Shown here in pieces: positions 36,001 to 41,567 of a DNA stretch of 59,614 nt. The notes under the pieces were generated by a model. That model was not told the DNA's origin, did not search any database, and saw only the letters and a list, made by a program, of their open reading frames with translations. The translations under genes were made by a program, and so were the position numbers. The DNA comes from a bacterium UBA3756 (lineage in GTDB: Bacteria > Bacteroidota > Bacteroidia > Bacteroidales > Bacteroidaceae). The stretch is from contig DFGG01000105.1 in the NCBI GenBank assembly GCA_002371695.1, positions 1 through 59,614 of the forward strand, written 5' to 3'. The stretch's first letter is position 1. Each line of letters starts with the position of its first letter.

Positions 36001-36170
36001 GAGTCATGGGAAGTGTGGTAAGTCCATGTGGAACATTAATAGGCACTCTTGTTGGTTCTTTCTCTTATGAAATGATGGTAAGAGGAAACATTATGGATGA
36101 AAATATACAAAGATTACAACCTGATAACAGAGATTGGGATGGTTTCTATAATTATATGATAATATACTAA
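30060..36170 (+). CDS. RHS-repeat polymorphic toxin with SpvB-like N-terminus and glycine-rich membrane-active tip
   Basis: The 2036-residue protein has a signal peptide (about 1-22), then an SpvB-like region (about 100-180, SLTYSSQGRGGSVGKGW). Four FG-GAP/VCBS-type Ca-binding motifs lie near residues 525, 598, 652 and 707 (DFNGDGKMEV, DYNGDGKTDI, DFNGDGLTDI, DVDGDGISDI). Many YD repeats (about 940-1640) form the RHS shell. The RHS core ends near 1751 (GRFLAADPF near 1717, then YSDVTG). The last ~285 residues are a variable tip with two glycine-zipper-like hydrophobic stretches (GIVGGGLLGGYAGSAIAAG and MGGGYVGGVMGSVVS). No nuclease, deaminase or ART motif was recognised; pore formation is inferred. 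The 3' end is clearly more AT-rich than the shell. Confidence 0.85.
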   Translation: MKRIFYSIAITSLLMAHGSVSASIPDNSEIQKKDTVKKANLDAYYDSIYRSEHPLLEKVFNDNPSSIGKHPVKRQTTFSYSNNYVPSSASVNTQKAVGQIEITPGTSPSGAKTYTVPIKCYKADGVFSPDISLTYSSQGRGGSVGKGWTVGGLQSITRGSRTLYYDGKTKGIEMTADDAFYLNGVRLIRTSSSTYEYETEQGHIKAVAVVSGNVTKYFNVYYPNGYKAVFYYTTNDDNLLEYPITELTDNLGRKINYSYTYNGAHFHINTIKYENNKAKLLFTYDENRADYIGGYRGGMSLNSSLLLKSITCSRNNTEIGTYNLSHITNNSTSLLSQIDYSANGNSLNPLKFYYGDGSAASTYDDVSCTYLAGYNYQHRRQLRAVRGRFNYYSGDDGLFVFPNETPYLYINEGSTKKFNNQYPSDQTIYAYCNLSEDYAGLLPDLNTEEGFIDLFCADLEGQRIESLIKVNNKVNGNYDQISFKIYKHNAVTGINLYNTRTFSFSTAYTDGEQNKSVQPKFYFPGDFNGDGKMEVLAVSAENPFGESNRPSKCYIFDLQNGVKLYEGHVFSFHKEFPTSGDFTTPEDNSDKIIPLDYNGDGKTDICHVSASGSTIYSFDCNNGTWSANTVGNSALITRSLLSSDRFYLNGDFNGDGLTDILVSSFRGSNSNYWTLYTSRGDGGFDFSNIQGPNLANSSESDFIAQDVDGDGISDIIELSSSQMKTYITKNQQANQASTISLNSENELVVPVNTNSTTLTYQLVSIKGYMAKLYAYKTNLMTDQALTGMINSLGVIDKNYYYSIAKDHYGIYVKSSSASFPYSNLFEGIPVIAGNEVFLNGSSKDIKKYYYENAVLHGQGMGFRGFEKIKTLNKRGQLTTTIYEPYNFSLLKEVDAPTFRHTNTNSVVVASNKIVKAVVSSATHYDKLKEFTGNISYTYDTYGQLLSESTTLPGSISVSKTFSYTNYTNINSKYHLGVPATSTLTTRRGSSQHTETKQYTSYNAFDQPQTIVEKVNGNTVRTTTLTYDNKGNITSKSIKPYSSVPRTSTYTYTNENRLASATPPIGATQSFTYNTDGTLSQMAEYTGNTTYNYDAFGRKIKETSPDNTELNISFTWDSGNGGLYAVTKSITGHPTVKTVYDALNREVKNITTRFDGTKTMVVKSYDAYGNMNQESLPYKNSAPVFKQYTYDNYDRLTQKVEAGKTTAYTYTGLSTRADDGTTYTVTTTDALGGVVSVADPAGTITYTLNGAGNPTAVTTPSDNGTISTSITYDSYERKTATNDPSYGTTTYSYDGSGRLQNETNANNATISYAYDNYDRLTTKTVPEFTTSYSYDNNLNALTAVTSTNGTSTTYSYDAYGRLSSVRENVVDSKWLKKDYSYANGRVSAIQYTSQSGLLGTENFTYANGWLKEVKLNNSTSIFKLTSENSMGQPSQISTGNLTRSYSFNSYGMPTARTTLLGNSAQDVVAYSFNSATGNLTSRAFPMKSKTENFTYDNLNRLTNFGGTGVTYDDNGNILSKGDVGSFAYTVSGKPFAVSEVTLSNSISAGAQSVSYNSFERPATITDNGYTVSFTYNSDYDRVKMTKVRNSQTQLTRYYIGGCYELDIKPSGTTEKLYLNGGYYDAPAVLIKQGSSSSVYNIVRDHLGSVTRVYNASGTLVQELSYDAWGRMRDPSTFTLYAPMSEPEPYLGRGYCGHEHLTGLGLINMNARLYDPVLGRFLAADPFVQAPNMTQNFNRYSYCLNNPLRYSDVTGTLFGIDDAILFVAIGVVVGAYVGGAVANDYQWNPAKWNYSSMWTYAGIVGGGLLGGYAGSAIAAGNLLLSASAITPFGAVGVNYWNDKSNNRHSEVEFNTIAGGHWNSAEEKAVKNTEEAYNRTVNSMKESYVRGVDNVLENDSYLNSFYNGIRNGTSWAKAGLEYLQKKSGNSTLLKSPIRRISMINYGYQIEELMRDFIKDDGFGYNFTKDLRIDIANMGGGYVGGVMGSVVSPCGTLIGTLVGSFSYEMMVRGNIMDENIQRLQPDNRDWDGFYNYMIIY

Positions 36171-36197
36171 AATTATTGTTTTTATCGTTGAATACAT

Positions 36198-36617
36198 ATG
36201 AAATCATTTTTCAATAAAATATATTACGCCTTTTCAAAAACAGAGAATGGTATAAACTTGTCAAATCAAAAGGGCGATTTCTCAAGAGGGAAAATTATAG
36301 AAATAGTTGCTGGATTCGAGCTCGGGATAGCATCTGCTTTGGCTGCAATCCCTACGCTTTTCTTCATACGGAATTATTTTGATTATATCATTATTATTCC
36401 TTTATTTCTGTTTGGTGTCATTTTCTATTTTGTTCGGCGATATGTTAAGAATTATATATGGGATGAACCAGATAAAAATCTTTGTGATCAATTTGAAGAT
36501 TCCTTGAACGTTCTGAAATGGCTTATAATAGGGATTTTAACTGCTCTCTGCTCATTTTTTTGTGCCATCGGAGGTGGTATTATGTTTTTTCTAGCTTTAT
36601 TTCAATGCTATACATAA
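36198..36617 (+). CDS. Putative membrane immunity protein for the RHS toxin
   Basis: This 139-residue protein has at least three strongly hydrophobic segments: about 35-57 (IVAGFELGIASALAAIPTLF), about 63-80 (YIIIIPLFLFGVIFYFV) and about 109-137 (LKWLIIGILTALCSFFCAI). It starts 28 bp after the toxin stop and shares its AT-rich composition. No family was recognised. Position, size and cargo-like composition are those of an immunity gene. Its membrane location fits a toxin tip that itself looks membrane-inserting. Confidence 0.6.
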   Translation: MKSFFNKIYYAFSKTENGINLSNQKGDFSRGKIIEIVAGFELGIASALAAIPTLFFIRNYFDYIIIIPLFLFGVIFYFVRRYVKNYIWDEPDKNLCDQFEDSLNVLKWLIIGILTALCSFFCAIGGGIMFFLALFQCYT

Positions 36618-36630
36618 TTTTTATAAAAGG

Positions 36631-37632
36631 ATGAAATTTACAATATGTATTGCTGTTGGGGCTTTGCTGATAAGTTGCCAGACAGCTCCGAGGGTTTCGA
36701 CTGACCTTACAGCACATCTTCCTGCACGCTCGGCCGACTCCGTCATGATATTCAGAACGACTGAGGCTGTACCTGTATCGGCACAGGCAATAGGAACGGT
36801 AAAGGTGAAAGACGGAGGACTGACACCTACGAAGGACTGCCTGTTCCCCAATATGCTGGCGCTGGCCGTAAAGAAGACTGCTGAAAGCGGAGGTAATGCC
36901 TTTCATATCGACGAGCACAAATATCCTGGCTTTCATGGGAGCACATGCCATCGTGTCTGGGGAACCATGTATCTGATGCCCGACAGCCTGATAACCACTG
37001 ACACCAGATCAGCTCTCAGCAATCTGGAAGCGTATGAGGAGGACCAGGTTCAGGAGCGGGCCAGTAAGATGATAACCGACATCCGCGACCGAAGGCTGAA
37101 CAATCCGAGAAACATCCTGAAGATAGGAGCAGGTCCGTCATGGATTGTCTCAGAGATAGAGACCTACAAGAGGGTGTATAAGTCGAAGGGCGGCTTCTCT
37201 CTCAGTGCCGACTACCAGCACCTCTGGGGAAGTGGTATCGGCATCGGCGCGAACTACCTCTACTACGGTACCTCGTTCGACGATGGATTCAACATACGGA
37301 TGCACTACTTCGGCCCGAGCTTCGTGGCCAGTCTGATGCTGGGACAGAAGTGGCGTTGGGTTTCCTCCTTCGGCGTAGGCTATGCCCACTATAAGGAGAA
37401 TATTACTGACTCAAGACTGAGTGCATACGCTAATAGTGCAGTTTCTTCGGGCAGAGTTGGCGTTATGATCAAGACTGGCTTCGAGTATATGCTATCGAAA
37501 AACGTCGGCATAGGCTTACAGATAGACTATTTTGTCATGTCACTGAAGAAGCCTGAGGGCTTAGGCGACAAGTATGACTTCTATGGCATCAAGCGAATAG
37601 AGCCCCAGATTAGCTTCCAGTATTACCTGTAA
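36631..37632 (+). CDS. Outer-membrane lipoprotein with C-terminal beta-barrel
   Basis: The 333-residue protein has a lipobox-type signal (ALLISC, Cys16) and an N-terminal soluble domain (about 20-135). The C-terminal half alternates aromatic and hydrophobic residues as beta-strands and ends in QISFQYYL, a typical barrel-final strand. The family is not recognised. Base composition returns to that of core genes within the first few codons, so the horizontally acquired module ends near 36640. It starts 13 bp after the immunity candidate. Confidence 0.6.
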   Translation: MKFTICIAVGALLISCQTAPRVSTDLTAHLPARSADSVMIFRTTEAVPVSAQAIGTVKVKDGGLTPTKDCLFPNMLALAVKKTAESGGNAFHIDEHKYPGFHGSTCHRVWGTMYLMPDSLITTDTRSALSNLEAYEEDQVQERASKMITDIRDRRLNNPRNILKIGAGPSWIVSEIETYKRVYKSKGGFSLSADYQHLWGSGIGIGANYLYYGTSFDDGFNIRMHYFGPSFVASLMLGQKWRWVSSFGVGYAHYKENITDSRLSAYANSAVSSGRVGVMIKTGFEYMLSKNVGIGLQIDYFVMSLKKPEGLGDKYDFYGIKRIEPQISFQYYL

Positions 37633-37699
37633 GTAAACGGAAATATCAACCCCCTTTAGTATCAAAATAGCATGAGTCCTTAAAATAATTGGCATAAGG

Positions 37700-37731
37700 T
37701 TTGGGCGTCTCAAAGAAATGGAGTAACTTTG
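37700..37731 (+). promoter_or_regulatory. Strong promoter of the structured RNA
   Basis: TTTG (37700-37703), 20 bp, TAACTTTG (37724-37731). The predicted start is near 37738. This is one of the best promoter matches in the window, yet no sizeable ORF follows for more than 200 bp. Confidence 0.75.
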
Positions 37732-37737
37732 CGCACA

Positions 37738-37924
37738 AATCGTATAAAGAAAAGCAACCGCAGCTTTTGTAAGTCTCTCGAACTGCAACTCTGAAGACAT
37801 ATAGTATACGGCAACGGATACGTGGGCATTGGTGGTTAAGTATTAGTATATGGGTTGTTGCAGACCCGAGAGACTTTGCTGTTATTAACCTTCCAATTCA
37901 CCCACGTCCCTCCGTTGTTTTTCT
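37738..37924 (+). ncRNA. Unidentified structured small RNA with a predicted pseudoknot
   Basis: Three sets of complementary segments lie between a strong promoter and a T run. Hairpin H1 is AAAAGC/GCTTTT (37750-37755 with 37763-37768). Helix S1 is AAGTCTCTCG plus CTGCAAC (37771-37789) with GTTGCAG plus CGAGAGACTT (37857-37876), 17 bp around a small internal loop. Helix S2 has four blocks: 37812-37817 with 37912-37917, 37821-37826 with 37901-37906, 37828-37832 with 37893-37897, and 37834-37839 with 37885-37890, about 23 bp in all. The 5' strand of S2 lies in the loop of S1 and its 3' strand lies outside, so together they form an H-type pseudoknot. S2 is followed by TTTTT, which would end a ~187-nt transcript. 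I do not recognise the family. Confidence 0.6.
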
Positions 37925-37964
37925 CCAAAACAGTTCAACCGGAAAAAAACTAAAACGTAAAACT

Positions 37965-38042
37965 ATGGAATTCAGTAACGAGGAAGACCACGAACAGTTG
38001 GGCGGCCTGCTTGAGAAGCTGCATCAGGCAGGCTATGGCTGA
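37965..38042 (+). CDS. Possible 25-codon peptide gene downstream of the structured RNA
   Basis: An ATG ORF encodes MEFSNEEDHEQLGGLLEKLH plus five residues and then stops. An A-rich leader (about 37941-37964), usual for Bacteroidales translation starts, precedes it. No family was recognised. The peptide is acidic with an amphipathic second half. It could be the remnant of a longer gene or a genuine small protein. It overlaps the 3' end of the DUF6169 gene on the other strand. Confidence 0.35.
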   Translation: MEFSNEEDHEQLGGLLEKLHQAGYG

Positions 38043-38557
38043 TCAGGTTGGTCAAAAAGTATAGCGGTGACAAGCTCGAACACCTCAATTACATATTGAG
38101 CATGTGGGTTAGCCTTACGGACAAAAATTGCTATAAAATTGTCCTGGCCATCCATCTTCCCCTCGGCAGTCCTGATGATGTACTTATCGTGATGGCTATA
38201 CTGATTAAACCACCTTACGAACAGGCGATTGCGGAACATCTGCTTCCCGTCGCCTGTTTCTGTAATATAAAGCATCGCCTCGTTGCCGTTTGCTTCAAAG
38301 AATTCTTCGATAATTGCTATAATAGTCTGCCTTAGCTTCATGTCGACAGGCGAGGCCACGTGCTGACGATTGATAATGTCAATTGTGTAGGCACCACTGT
38401 TGATAATTGAGGTGTCAGGTGCAAAGACAATATCATACTGGATACCAGTATCTGTCTGAAAGTAGTAATGACTATCTTCTTGTGTCTGCCATACCCTATA
38501 GGGTGAGTGCAGATTGATGTTTTCCAATCTGAGAGCGTTCATAGTATAAAGATTCAA
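38033..38557 (-). CDS. DUF6169-like protein
   Basis: The 174-residue soluble protein resembles the DUF6169 family of Bacteroidota, with YYFQTDTGIQYDIVFAPD near residue 31 and a C-terminal alpha/beta region ending in VIEVFELVTAILFDQ. Function is unknown. It starts 12 bp after the stop of a 45-codon basic/helical gene and shares its promoter. The two-gene layout (small charged helical protein, then ~170 residues) is like toxin-antitoxin pairs, but no toxin fold was identified. Another ATG at 38542 is possible. Confidence 0.65.
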   Translation of the reverse strand: MNLYTMNALRLENINLHSPYRVWQTQEDSHYYFQTDTGIQYDIVFAPDTSIINSGAYTIDIINRQHVASPVDMKLRQTIIAIIEEFFEANGNEAMLYITETGDGKQMFRNRLFVRWFNQYSHHDKYIIRTAEGKMDGQDNFIAIFVRKANPHAQYVIEVFELVTAILFDQPDQP

Positions 38558-38569
38558 AGGGGCTGCCGA

Positions 38570-38707
38570 CTAATAGTTGAACAGTCCCTGTTGGTACATT
38601 AACTCCAAATTCTCTCTTGATTTCTGAATACGCTCATGTTTCTTGCGCATCATTTCCCGGAATGCGGCTCTTACCTCTTCGCGGTTTTTTTTAATTGTTG
38701 TTTCCAT
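38570..38707 (-). CDS. Small helical protein, partner of the DUF6169 gene
   Basis: The 45-residue protein starts METTIKKNREEVRAAFREMM and is almost entirely charged helix, rich in Lys, Arg and Glu, without Cys. The ATG at 38707 was chosen because the more upstream ATG (38773) lies inside the promoter (38743-38774). No family recognised. Confidence 0.6.
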   Translation of the reverse strand: METTIKKNREEVRAAFREMMRKKHERIQKSRENLELMYQQGLFNY

Positions 38708-38742
38708 ATTATCTAAATTAAGGATGTAAATATATGACGGTG

Positions 38743-38774
38743 CAAATTTACACATTATTCCCAAATCCGCCAAA
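38743..38774 (-). promoter_or_regulatory. Promoter of the 45-codon/DUF6169 operon
   Basis: Minus-strand TAAATTTG (38743-38750) with TTTG (38771-38774) 20 bp upstream. Confidence 0.7.
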
Positions 38775-38844
38775 TAATCGGCTGATTATTTTTCATTTTG
38801 CTGTACACTTGTACCCTTTCGGTGTACATGGCGTTATGGATTCT

Positions 38845-38876
38845 TTTGTATTACTCGGTTTGTTGCCGTATCTTTG
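38845..38876 (+). promoter_or_regulatory. Promoter of the smalltalk-type peptide gene
   Basis: TTTG (38845-38848), 20 bp, TATCTTTG (38869-38876). It drives the 37-codon gene at 38911 and diverges from the DUF6169 promoter. Confidence 0.75.
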
Positions 38877-38910
38877 CGGCGGTGTTTTTGTTTATAGTTT
38901 ATAGAGGGTA

Positions 38911-39024
38911 ATGAGCAAGAAGAAATCAACTGAAGACGGCGAGGCTAAGGAGCACAAGCAGCCGTGGCAGGAGACGATCGCCACGTCGATTGCTACGGCA
39001 CTCGCCACGATTAGTTGTGCATGA
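38911..39024 (+). CDS. Smalltalk-type small protein
   Basis: The 37-codon ORF begins MSKKKST and ends with TIATSIATALATISCA: a basic start, a Trp, a hydrophobic Thr/Ala-rich helix and a final Ser-Cys. This fits the smalltalk proteins of Bacteroidales, which usually sit between a HU-like gene and an N-acetylmuramoyl-L-alanine amidase; neither is present here. It has a clear promoter 35 bp upstream and a hairpin terminator at 39091-39120. Function is unknown. It is too short for ordinary gene callers. Confidence 0.6.
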   Translation: MSKKKSTEDGEAKEHKQPWQETIATSIATALATISCA

Positions 39025-39090
39025 GCTTCGATGCCGTAAAGGAGTACGCAGAACTGCAGCCTACCGTATAGTTCATGCCGAATCAATCAA

Positions 39091-39120
39091 AAGAGACCGC
39101 GCCTCTCGGCGGGGTCTCTT
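39091..39120. terminator. Bidirectional intrinsic terminator
   Basis: AAGAGACC/GGTCTCTT (39091-39098 with 39113-39120) encloses a second GC-rich stem (GCGCC/GGCGG). T-rich ends on both strands let it end the smalltalk transcript and, on the minus strand, the riboswitch transcript. Confidence 0.75.
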
Positions 39121-39234
39121 TCACATAAACCTATATAATAATACACGTATGTAAGAATGCAGCAAAGAGCCTGCAAAGCAGGTGCCTATGCTTTCATCCA
39201 AAAGAGAATTTCCTTTCACCGCTGGTCCTTACAT

Positions 39235-39430
39235 CGAGGGCCGTTGGCATCATTTCCTACAGGGGCTGGTCTTCTGACTACGCTCCACTCCGAAGTGCCT
39301 TCTCGCCCAAGCGGGCAATGGCTTATTGCTTCAGAGCCATACGGGAGCTCACAGCTGCGGGACAGTCGGAGATTCTCACTCCATTCCCAATTAATTGCGG
39401 TTAAGCAAACCCTTGCGGGTCGGAACTATT
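39235..39430 (-). promoter_or_regulatory. Cobalamin riboswitch aptamer without a downstream gene
   Basis: Read on the minus strand this has the conserved cobalamin aptamer parts in order: the AACCGCAATTAATTGGGAA entry, a GTGAGAATCTCC arm, GACTGTCCCGCAGCTGTGAG, and the B12-box-like GTAGTCAGAAGACCAGCC (about 39263-39281). The element normally controls cobalamin uptake or B12-dependent genes placed just downstream. Here the minus strand continues into the hairpin at 39091-39120 and then into genes of the other strand, with no ORF I would accept. It has its own promoter (39444-39475). Confidence 0.85.
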
Positions 39431-39443
39431 CGTTCGACGGTTG

Positions 39444-39475
39444 CAAAGGTACGAACAAATCCTGAAACCTCCAAA
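39444..39475 (-). promoter_or_regulatory. Promoter of the riboswitch RNA
   Basis: Minus-strand TACCTTTG (39444-39451) with TTTG (39472-39475) 20 bp upstream. It starts just downstream of the susD terminator, so the riboswitch transcript is independent of the susCD operon. Confidence 0.75.
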
Positions 39476-39494
39476 CTTTTAGGGCATAAAAATA

Positions 39495-39522
39495 CACGGA
39501 GCGTTCAGAAGAGCGCTCCGTG
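39495..39522 (-). terminator. Terminator of the second susCD operon
   Basis: CACGGAGCG/CGCTCCGTG, 9-bp stem (39495-39503 with 39514-39522), followed on the minus strand by TATTTTTAT. Confidence 0.8.
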
Positions 39523-39582
39523 CTAAAGAAAAAATAAACGAGAGAGTGTTTACTTTGTCATCCTATCTTACAATCTAACTTA

Positions 39583-41532
39583 TTAATTTCTGTATGCAGG
39601 ATTCTGATAAGCCTGTTTCTCCTCGGGAGTCATCTCCATACCGTCGAGCTGTCCCTGTGGGATAGGACGGATGTAGTAACCTGCTGGGATATCACGCTTA
39701 ACAGTCTCAAGATCCTTGTCGGTATAGCCGCTGCCAGCAATACGATAGGTACCAGCACGCTCGGCCCACTTCTGGGTACGAACGAGGTCGAACCAGCGGT
39801 ATCCCTCACCCCAGAACTCACGGCTACGCTCGTCGAGGATAAAGTCGATGGTGATCGTTGCAGGAGTAGCAGCCAGCATCTCTGCTGTATGGTCAACAGA
39901 TACAGGCACGTTGTCGTTCTGATTGAAGGTCTGCTTGCCGGCACGGGCACGGAGCACGTTCACCCACTCACGAGCCTGAGCCTGGTTACCGAGCTTCACG
40001 GCAGCCTCAGCACCGATCAGATAGAACTCAGAGAACTTAGCAACGTTCCAAGGACGTGGGCTACCACCGTTAACCTTTGAACCAAGACCACCGTCGTTGT
40101 CAGTACGATAGATACCAAGTTTCCAGTTGATGGGGAACTTCTTACGGCTGATGTGATTGACAGCGACTACAAAGTCTGCACGTCCAGGCATCTCACCGAA
40201 ACCAAGCTTACCGTCGGCACCAGTGTAATTAATCTTGCTGTCCTCGCTCTCAGGAACCCAACTGAAATAAACCTCATTGGGATATACTTTCTCACCGTTG
40301 GCACCAAAGACATACTCGTCGGCACCACCTGATTTCTTCCAGTTGGTGTGATAGCGCAGGGTGAAGGTTGCATCGTAACGAGCGTCAATAGCCTTGACGT
40401 CGTCTTCCCATACACCACCTTCCATGAAGTTGTCGGCGATAGGAGCCATACGAGTCCAAGGACGACCGAGGGCCTGAACAGCCTCACGCTGAACGGGGCT
40501 GACAGTATTGCCAGAAGAACCCTTGGCAATCATCTCGGTATAGTTCCAAGTAGTCATCCAGTAAGCGAAGTTCTCAGGAGAGCCACCGCCACCCCAGCCG
40601 TAGCCGGCACCGCCGTTACCATACTTCTCGTCCTCATCGTGGTCAGCATAGAGCATGATCTCCGAGTTACGGTCGTTGGTAGCCACGTTCACGTCGTAGA
40701 ATGTAGGCTGCAGCTTGTATGGTCCAGGATTGTCGATGGCCTGCTTAGCCATGTCGTAAGCCTTCTGGAAGTAACTCTGAGCCTGGCTGGCGTCACGAGT
40801 ACACTCTGGGAAGGTAGGAATGTTGTTGGGATTCTCCAGCCACCAAGCATAGGTCAGGTAAGCCTTTGAGAGATACAGACGAGCCAGGTTCTTGGTAGCA
40901 GTACCAGTCAGACGAGGATTGTCAGGAAGATTCTGCACAGCCTTCTCCAAGTCGGGGAAGATACACTTCGTATAGACCTCAGGGACGGTGTTACGGACAG
41001 AAGTACGGGTTGTAGAAGTGTTAAACTTCAACTCACCAGCACCGAGATCGAGGGGCACACCACCATAGGTCTGCACCAGGATGAAGTAGTCGAAGGCACG
41101 GAAGAAGTAAGCCTCGGCCAGCAGAGAAGCGTCCATACCGGCAGCCTCACCATTCTCAATAACACCGCTACAGGTGTTGATATTGGCAAACAAGGTACCC
41201 CAGGCACCACCAGCAACAGTACTAGTAGACTTCACCTCACCGACACCAGAGAGGTCGGCATCCTTGAAGTTACCGTCGGCAGACTGTCCGTAGGTATATT
41301 CGTCGGTACCAGTCTCCAGGGTGTTCAGATAGTAACCATTGCCATAGAAATAGCGCAGGTGAGCATAGAGCGATGTCAGACCGCCCTCAATACCCGCCTT
41401 CGTATTGAAGAATGTCGGGTCGAATTGTGCGCGCGGTTGCTCGTCGAGGACGCTTGAGCAGGATGTGAAGGTGTTAAGACCGCAACATACTAAACCCGCA
41501 GCGAGAATATATTTAATACTTTTAGTTTTCAT
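39583..41532 (-). CDS. SusD-family lipoprotein (second pair)
   Basis: The 649-residue protein has a lipobox (TFTSCSS, Cys25), the SusD-type start VLDEQPRAQFDPTFFNTKAG, the AYFFRAFDYFILVQTYGGVPL helix pair and a RagB C-terminal domain with FSEFYLIGAEAAVKLG and LDERSREFWGEGYRWFDL. It binds glycan at the cell surface for the SusC encoded 35 bp upstream. It ends at a strong terminator. No hydrolase or lyase gene is linked. Confidence 0.95.
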   Translation of the reverse strand: MKTKSIKYILAAGLVCCGLNTFTSCSSVLDEQPRAQFDPTFFNTKAGIEGGLTSLYAHLRYFYGNGYYLNTLETGTDEYTYGQSADGNFKDADLSGVGEVKSTSTVAGGAWGTLFANINTCSGVIENGEAAGMDASLLAEAYFFRAFDYFILVQTYGGVPLDLGAGELKFNTSTTRTSVRNTVPEVYTKCIFPDLEKAVQNLPDNPRLTGTATKNLARLYLSKAYLTYAWWLENPNNIPTFPECTRDASQAQSYFQKAYDMAKQAIDNPGPYKLQPTFYDVNVATNDRNSEIMLYADHDEDEKYGNGGAGYGWGGGGSPENFAYWMTTWNYTEMIAKGSSGNTVSPVQREAVQALGRPWTRMAPIADNFMEGGVWEDDVKAIDARYDATFTLRYHTNWKKSGGADEYVFGANGEKVYPNEVYFSWVPESEDSKINYTGADGKLGFGEMPGRADFVVAVNHISRKKFPINWKLGIYRTDNDGGLGSKVNGGSPRPWNVAKFSEFYLIGAEAAVKLGNQAQAREWVNVLRARAGKQTFNQNDNVPVSVDHTAEMLAATPATITIDFILDERSREFWGEGYRWFDLVRTQKWAERAGTYRIAGSGYTDKDLETVKRDIPAGYYIRPIPQGQLDGMEMTPEEKQAYQNPAYRN

Positions 41533-41567
41533 AACTCTTACTTTTTTACTTTTTTACCTTTTTACCT

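Noticed and set aside
38892..39086. 64-codon minus-strand ORF as the missing riboswitch-controlled gene.
   Set aside because: It lies beyond the terminator hairpin, is antisense to the better supported smalltalk gene, and has no recognisable protein features.
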